Part shown: positions 1 to 5,739 of the stretch, piece after piece
Layout: every line of letters begins with the position of its first letter
Position numbering within the stretch: the stretch's first letter is position 1
Assembly (NCBI GenBank): GCA_002483765.1
Contig: DLIO01000011.1
Span: forward strand, 55,383 to 64,872
DNA: 9,490 bases
Source: Lentisphaeria bacterium UBA7640
GTDB taxonomy: Bacteria > Verrucomicrobiota > Lentisphaeria > Victivallales > Victivallaceae
Reading direction: 5' to 3'
Made by a program: the position numbers and the translations under genes
The notes under the pieces: generated by a model
Databases searched by the model: none
What the model was told of the DNA's origin: nothing
Seen by the model: only the letters and a program-made list of their open reading frames with translations

Positions 1-95
1 CCGGGGAAGTAACCGGGGAAGTAGCTGGTGAAGTAATAGATGAAGTAACAGGTGAAGTAACAGGTGAAGTAACAGGTGAAGCTACCGGGGAAGTA
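1..95 (+). repeat. 12-bp tandem repeat encoding TGEV units
   Basis: Eight consecutive 12-bp units lie in frame inside the partial gene. Seven are complete (12-95) and the first (1-11) is cut by the window edge. The consensus is ACAGGTGAAGTA or ACCGGGGAAGTA, coding Thr-Gly-Glu-Val. Variant units code AGEV (24-35), IDEV (36-47) and TGEA (72-83). The two synonymous forms are arranged unevenly: ACCGGG units sit at both ends and ACAGGT units in the middle, which suits expansion by slippage or unequal exchange. The array may continue to the left of the window. Confidence 0.93.
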
Positions 96-311
96 GTACG
101 ACTTATAGAAGTTTTATTAGGAGAAATGAAGCGTGTTGAGATTCAAGAAAAATTAGGACTGAAGCATGAAGATTATTTTCGCGAAGCTTACCTTCTTCCG
201 GCATTGAAAGTTGGTTTAATAGAGATGACGCAGCCGGATTCGCCGAGAAGTCCGACTCAAAAATATCGTCTTACCTCCAAAGGGAAAAAATGTCTCAAAC
301 AGTATTCGTAA
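1..311 (+). CDS. C-terminal end of a Fic-type / AlbA_2-type regulator with TGEV repeats (5' partial)
   Basis: The reading frame is open from the left edge (first full codon at base 3) to the TAA at 309-311, so this is the 3' end of a longer gene. An ATG at 126 lies inside this frame and need not be the start. The visible 103 residues are a TGEV tetrapeptide repeat (about eight units), then VVRLIEVLLGEMKRVEIQEKL and a basic winged-helix-like tail (LGLKHEDYFREAYLLPAL, LIEMTQPD, KYRLTSKGKKCL). That tail is the C-terminal domain I associate with Fic-family proteins and with AlbA_2-type ATP-binding putative regulators. It probably binds DNA or mediates protein contacts. The catalytic or nucleotide-binding part lies outside the window, so Fic AMP-transferase and AAA_4-type regulator cannot be separated. 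The coding assignment is strong because the repeat length is a multiple of three and the frame runs unbroken into the domain. The family name is from memory. Confidence 0.8.
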   Translation, partial: GEVTGEVAGEVIDEVTGEVTGEVTGEATGEVVRLIEVLLGEMKRVEIQEKLGLKHEDYFREAYLLPALKVGLIEMTQPDSPRSPTQKYRLTSKGKKCLKQYS

Positions 312-613
312 ATGAGCATTCCTGCGATTTGAAGATATATAAATTCAGCAGAAGTGCGAGAACTGGCCAGGCAAGGGAATCGTCTAAAGTGCCTGAGCTG
401 CAGTGTCGAGAGACTCACATGAAGACACGTTGCGCCAATTCGACATAATTGGTACATAACAAGTAAGATATGCAAAGATAATAGTGTGTAAACCGTGCTC
501 TTAATTCGCGCGCGCATTATGCGCGCGTGAATTAGGGGCTACAGTTATGGAGTGTTGGTGTAGCTATTATTTGCCTTTGTGAAATACGGCAGGTTCAGTG
601 TTTTTGGGGTTTA
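312..613. other. Gene-free stretch with several short stem-loops
   Basis: About 300 nt separate the stop of the Fic-type gene from the stop of convergent ybiT, and I see no credible gene here. Three short inverted repeats follow one another: CAGGCA/TGCCTG at 368-373 and 390-395, GTGTC/GACAC at 403-407 and 424-428 (both with 16-nt loops), and CCAATT/AATTGG at 435-440 and 447-452. The 33-nt palindrome at 502-534 follows. There is no T-tract after any of these stems on the plus strand. On the minus strand I see no convincing intrinsic terminator for ybiT. The stems could belong to an untranslated tail, a small RNA or a decayed element, or could be chance. Confidence 0.5.
502..534. repeat. Dispersed palindromic repeat, copy 1
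   Basis: This is a 33-nt palindrome centred on T518. The 16-nt arms pair completely apart from one G/T position (508 with 528). The outer arms are TAATTC and GAATTA and the core is alternating GC (CGCGCGCAT then ATGCGCGCG). A second copy at 5590-5621 matches it at 30 of 32 positions in the same orientation. No T-run follows on either strand, so it does not look like an ordinary intrinsic terminator. It sits between two convergent genes, which is typical of REP-like or similar extragenic palindromes. The family is not recognised. Confidence 0.85.
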
Positions 614-2212
614 CTACTTTTTGCGACTTTTTTTCCAGTCTTCGTATTCTTCCATAGTTCCGCGATAGTCGACAACTTTGTCTGGCGTTAATTCAATAAT
701 TCTAGTGGCCAAACTGTTGATGAATTCGCGGTCGTGGCTAACGAAAATTACGGTGTTTTTGAATAAGGTTAAAGCGTAGTTGAGTGCTTCAATTGATTCC
801 AAATCCAAATGGTTAGTGGGTTCGTCTAGCGCTAGTACGTTACCGGATTCCAGCAACATTTTTGCGATGATTAGGCGCGCTTTTTCACCACCGGATAATA
901 CTTTGACCGGTTTGTGGATATCATCGCCGCTGAATAGCATTTTGCCCATAAATGAACGTAGTTCGCCGTCGGTCAAACCTTCAGGCGGGCTGAAGGTGGC
1001 CAACCAGTCAATTGCGCGTTTTTCCATATTCAAAATATCCGCTGAATCTTGTGGAAAATAACTGATATCGACGGTTTCACCGTGGATGACCGAACCAGAA
1101 CACGGTTCCAAATTTTTCACGAGAATCTTTAACAGCGTAGTTTTTCCGACTCCGTTGGTCCCGATGATGGCAATTTTTTCATCACTGCCGATGGTCAGCG
1201 AGACATTTTTGAACAGTTCGACATCATAGGTTTTGACGACGTCAACAGTTTCAATAACTTTGTCGCCCAGGCGTGTTTTAGGCATGAAACGAATAAATGG
1301 CGATACTCTTGAGCTTGGTTTGACTTCGTCCACTTGGATTTTCTCCAATTCTTTTTGCCGTGAAGTTGCTTGCCGTGCTTTAGATGCGTTGGCGCTAAAA
1401 CGGTTGATAAATTCTTTAAGTTCAGCGATCCGGTTCTCTTTCTTGGCATTTTCTTTTTGTAGTCGTTCCTGAACCATCGCACAAGCAGTCATGAAATCAT
1501 CATAATTACCATTGAATGAACGTATTTCACAGTAATCCAAGTCAGCAATGTTAGTACAAACTTGGTTCAAGAAATAGCGGTTATGTGAGATGACAATGAC
1601 CGTTCCTTTGTGGTTTTTCAGGAAACCACACAACCAATCAATACTGCTAATATCTAGATGGTTAGTAGGTTCGTCGAGTAGCAAAATGTCTGGATTGAAA
1701 AATAACACCTGCGCTAACAATACGCGGAGTTTAAACCCTCCAGTCAGTGTCGACAATGGTTGTTCGTGTTTATCTTCCGAAATTCCGAGACCAACCAACA
1801 GTTTTGCGGCATCAGCTTCCATAGTGTAGCCGCCGAGCTCTTCAAAAATGCCTTCGATATTGTTGGCGCGATCTTCCTCTTCATCGGTTAATTCATCTTG
1901 AGAGTAAAGATAGTCGCGTTCGACGTGAGTTTTCCACAGTTTCTCATTGCCCATGCAAACTGCGTCAATAATTTTGCTGTCTTGGATGCCATAATGATCC
2001 TGTTTCAAAAAACCAATTTGGCAACCTTTGTCGACGCTGATTTCTCCACTGGTGGGATATTCCTGACCGGATAAAATCCGCATAAAAGTCGATTTGCCGG
2101 AACCATTAGCACCGATTAAACCATAACGATTGCCGGCGGTAAATTTTACGGAAACATTTTCAAATAGCGTCTGTTGTCCGAAACGCATAGAGATATTGGA
2201 TGCTGAAATCAT
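614..2212 (-). CDS. ybiT: ABC-F family ATPase, YbiT type
   Basis: This is a 532-residue soluble protein with two ABC ATPase domains and no membrane segment, close in length to E. coli YbiT (530 aa). Domain 1 has Walker A GANGSGKS (34-41), Walker B DILLLDEP (175-182, Glu181) and a switch His210. Its signature is degenerate, LTGGFKLR, as YbiT's is also atypical. The inter-domain arm (about 240-305) carries the RFSANASKARQATSR stretch typical of YbiT. Domain 2 has GTNGVGKT (351-358), a full LSGGE signature (439-443), DEPTNHLD (Glu464) and SHDRE with His493. ABC-F proteins bind the ribosomal E site and modulate the ribosome, so a cytoplasmic translation factor is expected; a resistance role is not indicated. 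The ATG at 2210-2212 is preceded by AGGA seven bases upstream. The gene diverges from tolQ. Family assignment is firm and the exact cellular role is inferred. Confidence 0.95.
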   Translation of the reverse strand: MISASNISMRFGQQTLFENVSVKFTAGNRYGLIGANGSGKSTFMRILSGQEYPTSGEISVDKGCQIGFLKQDHYGIQDSKIIDAVCMGNEKLWKTHVERDYLYSQDELTDEEEDRANNIEGIFEELGGYTMEADAAKLLVGLGISEDKHEQPLSTLTGGFKLRVLLAQVLFFNPDILLLDEPTNHLDISSIDWLCGFLKNHKGTVIVISHNRYFLNQVCTNIADLDYCEIRSFNGNYDDFMTACAMVQERLQKENAKKENRIAELKEFINRFSANASKARQATSRQKELEKIQVDEVKPSSRVSPFIRFMPKTRLGDKVIETVDVVKTYDVELFKNVSLTIGSDEKIAIIGTNGVGKTTLLKILVKNLEPCSGSVIHGETVDISYFPQDSADILNMEKRAIDWLATFSPPEGLTDGELRSFMGKMLFSGDDIHKPVKVLSGGEKARLIIAKMLLESGNVLALDEPTNHLDLESIEALNYALTLFKNTVIFVSHDREFINSLATRIIELTPDKVVDYRGTMEEYEDWKKSRKK

Positions 2213-2264
2213 TCGAGAGTCCTGTATGTGAAGATATTGTGATTTTTTTTAAAGACGAAAGTTC

Positions 2265-2294
2265 ATAATATACTGCAAAAATATATTTCTTCAA
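2265..2294 (-). promoter_or_regulatory. Putative ybiT promoter
   Basis: Reading the minus strand, TTGAAG (2289-2294) is followed after 18 nt by TATTAT (2265-2270). An overlapping TATATT gives 16-nt spacing. Both fit a sigma-70-type promoter placed about 50 nt before the ybiT start codon. This is a pattern match only, with no transcript evidence. Confidence 0.45.
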
Positions 2295-2298
2295 GACC

Positions 2299-2315
2299 AT
2301 ATTTACTGTGAATAT
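2299..2315. promoter_or_regulatory. 17-bp dyad, possible operator
   Basis: ATATTTACTGTGAATAT is an imperfect palindrome centred on T2307. Its 8-bp arms hold a single T/G mismatch (2304 with 2310). It lies directly upstream of the putative -35 of ybiT, in the intergenic region shared with the divergent tolQ operon, where an operator would be expected. No known regulator consensus is recognised, and AT-rich dyads of this size can arise by chance. Confidence 0.3.
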
Positions 2316-2425
2316 TTCTATTGTTTTAACCCGAGGCCTTAAGGGCGCGTAGCTTTAGCGCACATATTTTTCCATAATTTCAGGATGAAATAATTGCTCA
2401 AGGCATGTGAATATCTGGCTTTTTC

Positions 2426-2434
2426 TGCTATGTT
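2426..2434 (+). promoter_or_regulatory. Putative extended -10 of the tolQ operon
   Basis: TG-C-TATGTT (2426-2434) matches the TGnTATAAT extended -10 form at most positions and lies about 40 nt before the tolQ start. No good -35 is visible 16-18 nt upstream, which extended -10 promoters can tolerate. Elsewhere in this 263-nt intergenic region there is a perfect CCTTAAGG palindrome (2337-2344) of unknown meaning. Confidence 0.35.
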
Positions 2435-2463
2435 ATCTGAACATGATTTAACTAAATTTTTGC

Positions 2464-2468
2464 AGGAG
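2464..2468 (+). promoter_or_regulatory. Shine-Dalgarno site that fixes the tolQ start
   Basis: AGGAG lies seven bases before the ATG at 2476. The in-frame TTG at 2470 directly abuts this site and could not use it, so the ATG at 2476 is the start and the protein is 283 residues. Confidence 0.8.
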
Positions 2469-2475
2469 ATTGTTT

Positions 2476-3327
2476 ATGTATTTTTTATCAATGCCAATTT
2501 TGGCCAGTTCCGGGGTTTATTACGCATTTGAAAACAGCGATTGGGTCGGTAAGGGGATCGTTTTATTGATGTTGGCCGGCTCGATTGTGGCCTGGTCAAT
2601 CATGTTTGAGAAGTGGATCTCGCTGAAACGAATGTTCAGCAGTTCTGATCAATTCATCAAGTCGTTCCGCAAAAAGAAATATTTCGTTCTGGGGATGGCT
2701 GAGGCGAAAAAAAATCCAGGTCCAGCAGCGAAGATTTACTTAGCGGCAATGGAAAATATCCTTGATATTTATGGCATGAACGAAGCCAAAGCAGGAGCAA
2801 TGGCGGCGACCGGAGCACGCCCTGAAGTGGTATTAGGTAAAGCTCAAATTGCGTTGATTCGCGCCACAATTGATAAAGAGTTATCGGAACAGATTAAAGT
2901 TTTAGAATCGCGAATGGGGATGTTGGCGACTTGCGTTAGTGCCGCACCGTTTTTTGGTCTGTTCGGAACCGTTTGGGGCGTTATGCTGGCATTTTCCTCA
3001 TTGGCCGAAAAAGGGCGCGCTGAGATTGGTTCGCTGGCTCCTGGCGTCGCTGGGGCGCTGTTAACTACCGTCGCTGGGCTCGTAGTTGCAATCCCTTCTT
3101 TAATTGGCTACAACCTGCTTACCGCATTGATCAATTCATTAATTGCCGACCTGGAAAACTTCGCCGACCAAATGTTGGCGCAGCTTCAGGTTGAACAGCT
3201 TGAATATGAAGATCGCAGATTTGTGCCGGCGCCTGAAAACGCTCCCAAGATTCTAGTTCCTTCACCTGATGTCGCTTATTCTCCACTTTCAGAACAATCT
3301 GATCCGTTCAACAGTTCTAGCAACTAA
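2476..3327 (+). CDS. tolQ: TolQ/ExbB-type motor protein
   Basis: This is a proton-channel subunit of the inner-membrane Tol/Ton motor, 283 residues from the ATG chosen by its AGGAG site. Three membrane segments are visible: about 24-44 near the N-terminus, about 149-174, and about 189-218. The second holds the family hallmark SAAPFFGLFGTVWGVM with Thr165. The third holds LTTVAGLVVAIPSLIGYN with Thr198. These two threonines correspond by alignment to channel-lining threonines in E. coli ExbB and TolQ. A cytoplasmic loop of about 100 residues separates the first two segments, as in the family. The C-terminal tail (about 240-283) is rich in Pro, Ser and acidic residues and longer than usual. The gene begins a three-gene operon, 14 nt ahead of tolR. 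TolQ and ExbB are hard to separate by sequence alone; the TolA-like partner downstream favours TolQ. Confidence 0.9.
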   Translation: MYFLSMPILASSGVYYAFENSDWVGKGIVLLMLAGSIVAWSIMFEKWISLKRMFSSSDQFIKSFRKKKYFVLGMAEAKKNPGPAAKIYLAAMENILDIYGMNEAKAGAMAATGARPEVVLGKAQIALIRATIDKELSEQIKVLESRMGMLATCVSAAPFFGLFGTVWGVMLAFSSLAEKGRAEIGSLAPGVAGALLTTVAGLVVAIPSLIGYNLLTALINSLIADLENFADQMLAQLQVEQLEYEDRRFVPAPENAPKILVPSPDVAYSPLSEQSDPFNSSSN

Positions 3328-3341
3328 CCGGAGCAATAGAA

Positions 3342-3752
3342 ATGGCAAGAAGAGTAAGAACTAAAAAAAGCACAATGGACCAGATCAACGTTACCCCGTT
3401 GCTTGATTTGACCTTTATGTTGCTGATTGTCTTCATGATCACTACGCCGCTGCTCGAATATGCGATTGATGTAACGCCTCCCGAGTTGAATGCTGATAAG
3501 ATTCCTGAAGATAATACAGTCACGATTGCGCTTAATAAACGCGGCGAATATACTTATGATAAAAAAGTGGTAACACCGGAAGAGTTGTTAGCCAATCTCC
3601 AGAAGTTGCGCATCAATTCGCCGAAAGCGATAGTTTTAGTCAGCGCTGACGGTACGCGTTCGTATAATGACGTAATTGAGTTAATGAAAACAGCGCGAAA
3701 TGCTGGGTTTGCCAACGTTTCGCTGATCACTACTGGCGAACTTAATGATTAA
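3342..3752 (+). CDS. tolR: TolR/ExbD-type motor protein
   Basis: This is a 136-residue single-pass protein of the ExbD/TolR family. A short basic N-terminus (MARRVRTKK) leads into DQINVTPLLDLTFMLLIVFM, the family's membrane segment, with the essential proton-binding aspartate at Asp22. The rest (about 45-136) is the periplasmic domain, with the usual VTIALNKRGEYTYD and a terminal VSLITTGE strand. GGAG eight bases before the ATG supports the start. Together with TolQ it forms the ion-driven stator that energises the downstream TolA/TonB-like protein across the periplasm. It is co-transcribed with its neighbours, judging by the 14-nt and 47-nt gaps. No truncation is apparent. Confidence 0.92.
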   Translation: MARRVRTKKSTMDQINVTPLLDLTFMLLIVFMITTPLLEYAIDVTPPELNADKIPEDNTVTIALNKRGEYTYDKKVVTPEELLANLQKLRINSPKAIVLVSADGTRSYNDVIELMKTARNAGFANVSLITTGELND

Positions 3753-3765
3753 ACGAGTCGAAAAT

Positions 3766-3793
3766 TTGAGTTTGTGCATGCGAGTTTTAATAT
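3766..3793 (+). promoter_or_regulatory. Possible internal promoter before the TolA/TonB-like gene
   Basis: TTGAGT (3766-3771) and TAATAT (3788-3793) are 16 nt apart in the 47-nt gap after tolR. Transcription from here would begin close to the ATG at 3800 and give an almost leaderless message. The next gene has no good Shine-Dalgarno site, which is consistent but not proof. Confidence 0.25.
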
Positions 3794-3799
3794 AGAACT

Positions 3800-4729
3800 A
3801 TGATGAAAAGCAATCAGACAGAATCGGAAAAACAACCGATGTTGGACGCAATATCCGGACAGGTTTCAAACCGTTTGCGGTTTAAAATCTTGCAGACGGC
3901 GTTGGCAGTCCACATCTTGATAATAGCTTGTCCTTTTGTCTGGAATCTTTTTGACAAAATGTTTAATCCACCGAAAAAAAAGATTATTAATGTTCGGTTA
4001 ATTACTCAACTACCAAGTGCTCCTTCGGAAACTTCGTCGTCCGCCAAAGGTGGCGCGCCTTCACCTCCGGCAATAATTCCAGTTATGCCAAAAGTTGCGC
4101 CACGTCCACAACCCAAACCACTCAAGCCACCGCCAATCAAACGCGTGACTCCGCCTAAAATTCAACCTAAGCCACAACCTAAGGCGCCAGCACCACCCAA
4201 AATACAACCTAAACCAGCGCCGAAGAAACCAACACCGCGGCCCCAAAAGCCAGTACGGAGGCCGACACCAACGCCAACGCCAACGCCAAAGCCTCAACCT
4301 AAGAAGCCAGAAAAAACCTTCGAACCTATCAGTGTAGATCCTCGGGCTGTGGAAAATCAAGCCCGTATTTTGGAAGAACAGCGCCGAGTAGCTAGTAGTC
4401 AAGTAAGCGTTCCACAGGGGCCACCTGGTGACAATCTAGAAGGAGAAAAATTTCAATTAGATTATACCCAATTCGTCGGACAATACCTCAAAGCAAACTG
4501 GGAACCACCGAGTGTTTTACAGCTGGGAGGTCGCACTCCAGAAGTTACAGTCAGAATTTGGCTATCCTCGTCTGGACATATCACCCAGTGGCAATTGCTT
4601 AAATCTAGTGGCAATACATTGGTTGACAACTCGGTGAAAAACTTATTTTCAAGAATTCGCAAAATTCCACATCAGCCGCCAAAAGGGGCTTGTGTTCTTA
4701 CTTTACTCATGGAGATCAAGAAGGATTGA
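3800..4729 (+). CDS. TolA/TonB-family energy transducer with polyproline spacer
   Basis: This 309-residue bitopic protein links the TolQ/R motor to the outer membrane. Residues 1-28 are cytoplasmic. Residues 29-51 form one membrane segment with an embedded histidine (His38 in ALAVHILI), placed like the conserved His of TonB and TolA. Residues about 87-172 are an extended Pro/Lys/Gln spacer, including two PKIQPKP repeats and a PTPTPTPTP run. A short charged helix-like stretch follows (180-200). The C-terminal domain (220-305) reads FVGQYLKANWEPP, VTVRIWLSSSGHI and LLKSSGN..VDNSVKNLF, which is the TolA/TonB_2 fold pattern. The C-terminus favours TolA while the spacer favours TonB, so no symbol is given. 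The gene starts at the double ATG (3800 or 3803); an in-frame stop at 3788-3790 excludes earlier starts. No strong ribosome site is seen. TolB and Pal genes do not follow. Confidence 0.85.
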   Translation: MMKSNQTESEKQPMLDAISGQVSNRLRFKILQTALAVHILIIACPFVWNLFDKMFNPPKKKIINVRLITQLPSAPSETSSSAKGGAPSPPAIIPVMPKVAPRPQPKPLKPPPIKRVTPPKIQPKPQPKAPAPPKIQPKPAPKKPTPRPQKPVRRPTPTPTPTPKPQPKKPEKTFEPISVDPRAVENQARILEEQRRVASSQVSVPQGPPGDNLEGEKFQLDYTQFVGQYLKANWEPPSVLQLGGRTPEVTVRIWLSSSGHITQWQLLKSSGNTLVDNSVKNLFSRIRKIPHQPPKGACVLTLLMEIKKD

Positions 4730-4737
4730 GCGAGGCT

Positions 4738-4773
4738 ATTTTACTTCATGATAAGCATTATCTTCAGTAAATA
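4738..4773. terminator. Possible weak bidirectional terminator hairpin
   Basis: The 51-nt gap between two convergent genes folds as TTTACT (4740-4745) with AGTAAA (4766-4771) around an inner GATAA/TTATC stem (4750-4754 and 4758-4762). The stem is AT-rich and interrupted. The nearest T-run on the plus strand (4785-4790) lies over ten bases downstream, inside the neighbouring gene. The position fits a shared terminator but the structure is weak. Confidence 0.25.
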
Positions 4774-4780
4774 TCGCGAA

Positions 4781-5485
4781 TCAATTTTTTAATGACAGTT
4801 CTATCTCTGCTGGAGTCAAGTTGCGCCATTTACCGAGTGCCAACGAGCCCAACTTCAGTTGACCGATTTGCACTCTTTGGAGCTTTTCCGTACGAACACC
4901 ACCAGCGCGCACAAGACGGCGAATTTCACGTTTTTTCCCTTCGTTTAAAATAAAACGATAATTCCCTGGCGAAATTTCATCGATGCGGCGCGGGCTGAGG
5001 CGTTCGCCATCGTCAATAATACCACCGCGCAAGCGTTCGAGTTCTGACGAAACAATTGGTCGATTAGTCCGCACTAGATAGGTTTTTAATACTTCGTGGC
5101 TAGGGTGCATCAATTTTTCCGCATAATCGCCGTCATTAGTGATGATCAGCATCCCTTCGCTCTCTTTGTCGAGGCGTCCGGCAGAAAAAAGCCGCGGATT
5201 ATTCGGTAAAGAGATCAGCTCGAAAATAGTTTTTTCGGCGTGTTTATCAAAATTAGTACAAGTATAGCCGCACGGTTTATTAAGAAGAAGATAATAGCTG
5301 GGATCAAGAACGACCTTAACTCCATGACAAGTGACAATATCGTCGGGACTAACCTGATCGCCCGGACCTAGCGGCGGTTTACCATTAATGGTAATCGCGC
5401 CGGTAGCGACAAGATCAGCGGCCTTGCGCCGCGAAGCCACGCCAGCCGCTGCCAAAAATTTTACCAAGCGCATTGTTTCACTCAT
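4781..5485 (-). CDS. RsuA/RluB-family pseudouridine synthase
   Basis: This 234-residue enzyme converts a specific uridine in rRNA to pseudouridine. An N-terminal S4 RNA-binding domain (about 6-60) contains LAAAGVASRRKAADLV and ITINGKPP. The catalytic domain follows with LLLNKPCGYTCT, then the active-site motif GRLDKESEGML (catalytic Asp106), then NDGDYAEKLMHPS and the conserved NEGKKREIRRL near 181-191. Length and domain order match RsuA, RluB, RluE and RluF, which differ in the base they modify. The target cannot be assigned, so no symbol is given. The ATG at 5483-5485 has a weak TAGG about nine bases upstream. A second in-frame ATG four codons on (5471-5473) is a possible alternative. The gene is separated from the upstream oad operon by a terminator, so it needs its own promoter. 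Confidence 0.93.
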   Translation of the reverse strand: MSETMRLVKFLAAAGVASRRKAADLVATGAITINGKPPLGPGDQVSPDDIVTCHGVKVVLDPSYYLLLNKPCGYTCTNFDKHAEKTIFELISLPNNPRLFSAGRLDKESEGMLIITNDGDYAEKLMHPSHEVLKTYLVRTNRPIVSSELERLRGGIIDDGERLSPRRIDEISPGNYRFILNEGKKREIRRLVRAGGVRTEKLQRVQIGQLKLGSLALGKWRNLTPAEIELSLKN

Positions 5486-5514
5486 GATTCAGTACCTACG
5501 TTTTTAGAAACGAT

Positions 5515-5528
5515 GTTAAAAATTTAAC
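5515..5528. promoter_or_regulatory. Perfect 14-bp inverted repeat upstream of the pseudouridine synthase
   Basis: GTTAAA-AA-TTTAAC lies about 30 nt upstream of the pseudouridine synthase ATG. A further ATATTC/GAATAT pair (5532-5537 and 5551-5556) sits just beyond it. These could be operator or leader elements, but AT-rich dyads are common and no promoter hexamer pair here is convincing. Confidence 0.25.
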
Positions 5529-5589
5529 TCTATATTCTTGCGAGCCTTGCGAATATTTTCAGTTCCCGCACTCTATAACTGCTGTTCTC

Positions 5590-5621
5590 AATTAGCGCGC
5601 GCATAATGCGCGCGTGAATTA
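5590..5621. repeat. Dispersed palindromic repeat, copy 2
   Basis: This 32-nt copy of the palindrome at 502-534 differs only at 5594 (A for C) and at the centre 5605 (A for T). The core GCGCGCAT-A-ATGCGCGC is intact. The A at 5594 mismatches G5616, while T5615 with G5595 is the same G/T position as in copy 1. It lies between the promoter region of the pseudouridine synthase and the terminator of the oad operon, outside any gene. It has no adjoining T-tract. Confidence 0.85.
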
Positions 5622-5692
5622 CAGATGCAAGTTACATTATTTTAGAACTCAACTTATGTATGTGGTTTTTAAAAGCCTATTAGTCTAGAAAC

Positions 5693-5724
5693 AAAAAAGC
5701 CGGCTACTGATGTGGCCGGCTTTT
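5693..5724 (-). terminator. Intrinsic terminator of the oad operon
   Basis: On the minus strand AAAAGCCGGC (5715-5724) pairs perfectly with GCCGGCTTTT (5695-5704) across a 10-nt loop. The T-run continues as TTTTTTGTTT. The stem has six consecutive G/C pairs and begins 15 nt beyond the oadB stop. It is a textbook Rho-independent terminator and separates oadB from the pseudouridine synthase gene. Confidence 0.92.
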
Positions 5725-5739
5725 GAGATATTACGGGAA

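Noticed and set aside
1..95. Repeat array considered as CRISPR
   Set aside because: Units are 12 bp, contiguous and in frame, with no spacers.
257..517. 86-codon minus-strand open frame across the left intergenic region
   Set aside because: It overlaps the end of the Fic-type gene and begins inside the palindrome. It shows no recognisable domain and has no convincing ribosome site.
502..534. Palindrome considered as the ybiT terminator
   Set aside because: No T-tract follows on the minus strand, it lies 80 nt past the stop, and the same sequence occurs elsewhere without that role.
2345..2361. GCGC/GCGC pair in the ybiT-tolQ intergenic region
   Set aside because: The stem is only four pairs with a 9-nt loop and no T-tract, which is well within chance.
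2470..2475. TTG start two codons upstream for tolQ
   Set aside because: It abuts the AGGAG ribosome site and so cannot use it. The ATG at 2476 has ideal spacing.
4263..4290. CCAACG hexamer run in the transducer gene
   Set aside because: It is explained by the encoded Pro-Thr dipeptide repeat and is too short to treat as a separate repeat element.
4061..4402. Trp/Arg-rich minus-strand open frame
   Set aside because: Its composition is the antisense of the Pro/Lys-rich spacer codons of the TolA/TonB-like gene, so it is a shadow.
502..5621. Block between the two palindromes as a composite mobile element
   Set aside because: The content is core genes (ybiT, tol genes, rRNA modification) with no transposase or integrase, and the flanking copies look like a dispersed extragenic repeat.
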